A stretch of DNA of 64,000 nucleotides from Chitinophagales bacterium. GTDB lineage: Bacteria; Bacteroidota; Bacteroidia; Chitinophagales; Chitinophagaceae. Position numbers and translations under genes: made by a program. The notes beneath the pieces were generated by a model. The model was not told the DNA's origin. It made no database searches and was given only the letters and a program-made list of their open reading frames with translations. The stretch covers positions 2,356,001 through 2,420,000 of the forward strand of contig JAFLBI010000001.1 of NCBI GenBank assembly GCA_017303835.1. Direction: 5' to 3'. Numbering within the stretch: position 1 is the stretch's first letter; the number at the start of each line of letters is the position of its first letter. Shown here in pieces: positions 60,102 through 64,000 of this stretch.

Positions 60102-61640
60102 ATGATGCAGAAAGCAAAAAACCCGTTTCAAGGTCTTTTTAAGGCGCTTCGAAACTGGCTGCTTTTTGTTGTAATGATCTCATTATTAGTATCTTGCGCT
60201 ACAACAGCCAAGCGTGCAAGCCAACCGGAAACACGGCTCTCACCTGAAATACTTAAGGAGGATTTAAGCCTGTTGAAACGCATTTTGGAGGCGAATCACC
60301 CCTCTTTATACTGGTATACCAGTAAAGACAGCCTTGATGCACAGTATGCGCGCACGTTTTCAGCCATCAAAGACTCGATGAATCTGGTATCATACAAGAA
60401 TTTACTGGCACAATGGGTGGCGCAAATACAATGTGGACATACGCGTGTGTTGTTTCCAACCAATTTTTCGCGCAGTGCAGACAGGTTTCGTTTTCCATCA
60501 TTTCCGCTCACACTAAAAGTGTGGAATGACACTGCTGTTGTGACGGGTAATTTTGATCGCAATGATTCCATCTTGCGCAGAGGCACACAGCTCCTGTCAA
60601 TTAATGATCGCAGTATTGCCAATATCACCGCAACCATGTATATATACATGAGTACGGATGGTAATGCGTTAAACCATAAAGCACAAAACATTAGTAGCAA
60701 CTTCCCGGCATGGTATAGAACTGTGTTTGGTGCGGATACACTGTATCGTTTTGTGTATAGAACAAAAGAAGGAAGCATTGATACTGTGCTGCGCAAAGCA
60801 TTTACACCCATACGTATTACTTCTGCAGCAAGAGTAGATAGTAGCAGCAGTACGGCTCCTGCATTGAGTAGGCGAAAAATCAGGTTATTATCAAAGCGTG
60901 TGTTGATGGTGGATACAGTAAATCGTTTTGCAGTGATGCGCTTGAATACTTTCAGTAATGGAGCGATGAAAAAGTTTTTCCGTTCATCGTTTCGCACTTT
61001 GAAGAAATTGGGCATCAATGATCTGGCGATTGATCTGCGAGAGAATGGTGGCGGTAGAGTCAATAATTATATTCGCTTAACACGTTATCTCGCACAACAA
61101 CCATTTAAAGTGGGCGATACTGTTGCAGCAACTACCAGAAATATTCAATACAAAAGATACATCAAGCCTGCGTGGCCTTTCTGGATAGCCATGCAATTCA
61201 GCGCAAAGAAAATGGAGGATGGTAAATACCATTATCGACGTTATGAGCGACATTATTTTCAGCCATACAAATCCGATAAATCCTATAATGGAAACCTCTA
61301 TTTGATTCAAGCGGGCGCTACGTTCTCCGCAGCATCCATGTTTACTGCAACATTAAAGGGTCAGTCCAATGTCTTGATTGTTGGTGAGGAAAGTGGTGGT
61401 GGTTATTATGGCAATTCTGCCATGCATATTCCGGAGATCGTATTACCAAATACGCGCGTTCGCGTTACGCTGCCATTGTATCGTTTGGTGATGGATAAAA
61501 ACAGAGCAAAAGGAAGAGGTGTTATGCCTGATGTAGTGGTGCCTCCCAATGCATCGATGATTGCAAAAGGTATTGATCCGAAATTGCTTTATATCAGCAA
61601 CCTGATTGCAGCTCGCAAGCAAGCAGCTGTTAAGGAATAA
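60102..61640 (+). CDS. S41-family peptidase-like lipoprotein
   Basis: 512 residues from the ATG at 60102 (MMQKAKNPFQGLFKALRN). A TTG 15 bp upstream is less likely. Lipoprotein signal with Cys in SLLVSCATT. A cap region at about 40-130 and a PDZ-like part near 130-190 (LRRGTQLLSINDRSI) lead to the S41 fold: LAIDLRENGGGRVNNY near 310, IQAGATFSAASMFTATLKG near 405 with the nucleophile Ser, and VGEESGGGYYGNS near 428, the position of the general-base Lys region. No obvious Lys precedes, so activity is uncertain. 3' end overlaps convergent nagA by 11 bp. Confidence 0.82.
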   Translation: MMQKAKNPFQGLFKALRNWLLFVVMISLLVSCATTAKRASQPETRLSPEILKEDLSLLKRILEANHPSLYWYTSKDSLDAQYARTFSAIKDSMNLVSYKNLLAQWVAQIQCGHTRVLFPTNFSRSADRFRFPSFPLTLKVWNDTAVVTGNFDRNDSILRRGTQLLSINDRSIANITATMYIYMSTDGNALNHKAQNISSNFPAWYRTVFGADTLYRFVYRTKEGSIDTVLRKAFTPIRITSAARVDSSSSTAPALSRRKIRLLSKRVLMVDTVNRFAVMRLNTFSNGAMKKFFRSSFRTLKKLGINDLAIDLRENGGGRVNNYIRLTRYLAQQPFKVGDTVAATTRNIQYKRYIKPAWPFWIAMQFSAKKMEDGKYHYRRYERHYFQPYKSDKSYNGNLYLIQAGATFSAASMFTATLKGQSNVLIVGEESGGGYYGNSAMHIPEIVLPNTRVRVTLPLYRLVMDKNRAKGRGVMPDVVVPPNASMIAKGIDPKLLYISNLIAARKQAAVKE

Positions 61641-62700
61641 GCGCTAAGTGCTCGTCAACAAAACAAAAGTTTGCTGCATAGCCCGGTTCAATTTTGCCCA
61701 ATACATCTTCCATGCGTAAAACAGCAGCCGGATATAAACTACACATGCGAATGGCTTCATCTTCGGGTACGCCTACATGATGAATTAAATTCAACATACA
61801 CTGGTGCATGGTTAAAGCAGAACCACTGAGAATACCATTGCTTTCATATTTATCGCCAGCAGGCTGATGCGGATAAAAACCTTCGGTGGTAGTTGTAACC
61901 GCATCTGTAATGGCAAATAATCTACTACCCATGATTTTCTTTGCAATCCTCACAGCAGCATAATCTACATGATGTCCATCAGGAATAATACTGGCGCGAA
62001 CAGTTGGGTGATTGAAGACAGCACCAACTAAGCCCGGTGCGCGGTGTTGAAGCGGACTCATAGCATTATACAAATGCGTAACCGTACTGATGCCTCCATC
62101 AAAAGCTTTGGTGGCGGTAGCATAATCTGCATCACTATGCCCGGCAGAAACAATGATGCCTTCGCTTTGAATAAAGTTGATGATGGCTGGATCGCAAACT
62201 TCGGGTGCCAGTGTAATCATTTTGATGGCCCCCTTTCCATAAGCCAATAATGATTGCACTTCTTCCATGTTAGGTGCATGAATGAGTGACTCAATATGTG
62301 CACCTCTGCGTTTGGGGTGTAACCATGGTCCTTCAATATGTAAACCGATACAACCTTCACCACCTTCTAGCCAATAGGCGCGCACCGCATCAATGCATTG
62401 CCTGATGACTGTGTCGTGATTAGTAGCAACGGTCGGCAAGAAAAATCCGGCACCACCGGCTTTGCAATAAGCATGAATTGCATGAATCGTGGCTGCATCA
62501 GGATAAACGGCCAGTAATCTGTCGTGTGCGCCATAGAGTTGAATATCTATCAACGCAGGCAATACCGTGTGTGTATCGTAGTGATTGTCCTGATTCGGTT
62601 CTATTGCAACAATGTGTTTATCGGCAATCACCACAGTATGATCGTACAACCAATGATTGCCGGTAAAAAGCCGTGCAGTTTTAATGCGTTGTTCAGCCAT
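61630..62700 (-). CDS. nagA: N-acetylglucosamine-6-phosphate deacetylase
   Basis: 356 residues. NagA signatures: LPALIDIQLYGA (the GxID-QxxG type opening), LHIEGPWLHPKRRGAH near 119-134 with the metal-binding Glu, GHSDADYATATKAFDGGISTVTHLYNAMSPLQHRAPG near 190-226, ASIIPDGHHV and LFAITDAV with catalytic Asp. Removes acetate from GlcNAc-6-P in amino-sugar catabolism or cell wall recycling. No nagB or transporter is adjacent. Its start overlaps the omega-amidase stop by 8 bp. Confidence 0.95.
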   Translation of the reverse strand: MAEQRIKTARLFTGNHWLYDHTVVIADKHIVAIEPNQDNHYDTHTVLPALIDIQLYGAHDRLLAVYPDAATIHAIHAYCKAGGAGFFLPTVATNHDTVIRQCIDAVRAYWLEGGEGCIGLHIEGPWLHPKRRGAHIESLIHAPNMEEVQSLLAYGKGAIKMITLAPEVCDPAIINFIQSEGIIVSAGHSDADYATATKAFDGGISTVTHLYNAMSPLQHRAPGLVGAVFNHPTVRASIIPDGHHVDYAAVRIAKKIMGSRLFAITDAVTTTTEGFYPHQPAGDKYESNGILSGSALTMHQCMLNLIHHVGVPEDEAIRMCSLYPAAVLRMEDVLGKIEPGYAANFCFVDEHLALIP

Positions 62701-63484
62701 GGTGAATGGTAAAGGGGTCTGCGTCTTTTAAGAAAGGAAGTTTGTTGCGGATATCGTCCAGCGGTTGTTTTTCCAGTGTGATGGTGTGTACATCATCGCC
62801 ATGGGCTTTTTCATACAGTATAGTACCCATCGCATCAACTACCATGCTATCACCACTGTGGTAAATATCATTACCGTCTCTGCCTACACGGTTCACACCA
62901 ATCACATAACACTGATTCTCGATGGCTCTTGCCTGCAACAGTGTTTTCCATGCATGATTTCTTCTTTCGGGCCAATTCGCAACATAGAGCAGCACATCGT
63001 ATTCGGGTCCATCATGTTGTTGTTGTCTGGCCCAAACGGGGAAACGCAAGTCGTAGCAGATTTGCAGATTGATGCGCCATCCTTTCACCGATGCAATCAA
63101 ACGCTTGCTGCCCGGTGTATAATGCTTGTCCTCGCCTGCATAGCCAAAACAATGTTTCTTATCGTAATAACCATATTCGCCGTTAGGCAGCATCCAGATT
63201 AATCGGTTGTGGTATTGACCATTCTCTTCAATCATCAGACTGCCGGTTAGAATGATTTTTTTCTCCGCAGCTGTGTTGCGCATCCAGGTGACTGTTGGAC
63301 CGTCCATCTTTTCTGCAAAGATTTCCGGGCGCATGCTGAAACCGGTAGAGAACATTTCCGGCAATACCACTACTTCAGTGTGTTCATGGATGTTGTGGAT
63401 GATGGAACTAAAGTGCTGGATATTGGCTGTCTTGTCCTCCCAAACCAAAGCTTGTTGCAAAAGGGTAAATGTTAGGGTTGACAT
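62693..63484 (-). CDS. Nitrilase-superfamily omega-amidase (YafV-like)
   Basis: 263 residues from the ATG at 63482-63484 (MSTLTFTLLQQALVWEDK). Catalytic triad visible: Glu in VVLPEMFSTGFS near 45, Lys in GYYDKKHCFGYAGEDKHY near 109, Cys in INLQICYDLRFPVWAR near 138. This matches YafV/Nit2-type omega-amidases, which hydrolyse alpha-ketoglutaramate and related amides, a metabolite-repair function. It overlaps nagA slightly and is probably cotranscribed with it. Confidence 0.92.
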   Translation of the reverse strand: MSTLTFTLLQQALVWEDKTANIQHFSSIIHNIHEHTEVVVLPEMFSTGFSMRPEIFAEKMDGPTVTWMRNTAAEKKIILTGSLMIEENGQYHNRLIWMLPNGEYGYYDKKHCFGYAGEDKHYTPGSKRLIASVKGWRINLQICYDLRFPVWARQQQHDGPEYDVLLYVANWPERRNHAWKTLLQARAIENQCYVIGVNRVGRDGNDIYHSGDSMVVDAMGTILYEKAHGDDVHTITLEKQPLDDIRNKLPFLKDADPFTIHHG

Positions 63485-63503
63485 ACACTGATTTTTGATA
63501 AAG

Positions 63504-64000
63504 TTACTGAGCTCGTTGAAAGCGGTAGGCAAAACCTATTACGCCATAATTCTGATTATTGGTTTGTGAAGTAGCTTCCTTACCCTGGTGCACAACTTCA
63601 ACACGTAGTGTGGTTCTGTTCTTTGCATAGCAGAAACCAAAGCGGTGTTCAGGTAAAAAATTGCTGGGACTTGCCGTTACCACGGGTGCGCCGGGTTTAT
63701 TGCCCATGGGGCCCTGTATGGTAGCATTATACCATTGCCAGGTAATAGATGGGTAATAATAAACAAAGACCTCTTCTTTATGCTGCCACTTTGCTTGTCC
63801 CTTGTGGATGCGGTTATTGAACAAAGCAGTTTGTTGCATGGCTTCAGCCTTACCTAAAACAAAATATGCGCCCGCCCGCAGATTACTGAAGGTGGTACCC
63901 AAGTTCAACTGTGCTGTTGGATAAATACGTGCTAAGCCATTTTTTTCCGGTTGAATATCAGCGGTGTATTGTACACTTGCATCAAGTGCAAAATGATTGG
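63504..64000 (-). CDS. LpxR-like (DUF2219) outer-membrane protein, C-terminal part
   Basis: The frame is open from the right edge of the window to the stop at 63504, giving about 165 residues. Alternating hydrophobic beta-strands with aromatic girdle residues indicate an outer-membrane barrel, and the block ITWQWYNATIQGPMG resembles the LpxR lipid A 3'-O-deacylase family. The last residues (YGVIGFAYRFQRAQ) are not a classical terminal-Phe end. The N-terminal catalytic residues lie outside the window. It precedes the omega-amidase by 19 bp on the same strand. Confidence 0.6.
   Translation of the reverse strand, partial: NHFALDASVQYTADIQPEKNGLARIYPTAQLNLGTTFSNLRAGAYFVLGKAEAMQQTALFNNRIHKGQAKWQHKEEVFVYYYPSITWQWYNATIQGPMGNKPGAPVVTASPSNFLPEHRFGFCYAKNRTTLRVEVVHQGKEATSQTNNQNYGVIGFAYRFQRAQ

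Overview
The window looks like chromosomal DNA of a member of the phylum Bacteroidota, most likely family Chitinophagaceae. The grounds are the gene families (DUF2480, GH3-like protein, LpoB/COG3014 lipoproteins, DUF4386 and DUF2490 proteins, paired secreted amidohydrolases, FISUMP domain), promoters of the Bacteroidota type (TTTG-N19-TAnnTTTG, exact upstream of the PpiD-like gene), and the near absence of Shine-Dalgarno sequences. The genus is not established. No rRNA, tRNA or CRISPR array was seen.

Layout. 1-6150 is a run of minus-strand genes: a partial membrane regulator, DUF4256, DUF1801, an F420-reductase-like protein, LigT-like, DUF4386, a multipass membrane protein, and a membrane protein with its winged-helix regulator. 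6200-14500 is an accessory region: a cassette array (FISUMP gene, parDE, small orphan genes, a secreted Ntn hydrolase), a tyrosine recombinase operon, and a second parDE next to nadA. 15560-16145 is a gene-free, DnaA-box-rich stretch where transcription changes from all-minus to plus, and it is a strong oriC candidate. 16146-26300 carries ppiD, DUF2480, the lpoB/COG3014 set, polA and nfu. 26358-33800 carries OsmC, TMEM175, DUF2490, a DJ-1/hydrolase fusion, an HxlR regulator, a pnuC-tag-NadR-like operon, mtgA and LysE. 33895-46400 carries amidohydrolases, an iminopeptidase-like lipoprotein, mnmG, ybeY, feoA, nadD, bcp and half of carB. 46488-64000 carries a YadA-head/S74 protein, a dihaem cytochrome, a three-gene locus of unknown function, GH3-like, a GT2 fusion, suhB, thiL, an S41 peptidase, nagA, an omega-amidase and a partial LpxR-like barrel.

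The most interesting system is the cassette array. Five imperfect inverted-repeat sites of about 130-200 bp (A-E) sit 7-12 bp after the stop codons of consecutive minus-strand genes. In each of the five cassettes the first 10-15 bases are the reverse complement of the first bases of that same cassette's own 3' site. That is what is expected if each unit was inserted as a circle, by the logic of integron gene cassettes. The ends do not fit the classical GTTRRRY core, and the adjacent recombinase (12677-13810) is Xer-like and appears to lack the extra segment typical of IntI. This may therefore be a distinct integron-like system of Bacteroidota. A simple attI-like end lies at 11713-11718, between the recombinase operon and cassette 1.

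Other themes are NAD supply (nadA, pnuC, NadR-like kinase, nadD), envelope and peptidoglycan functions (PpiD, LpoB, MtgA, LpxR-like, NagA), and a shared putative HxlR operator that links two loci 27 kb apart.
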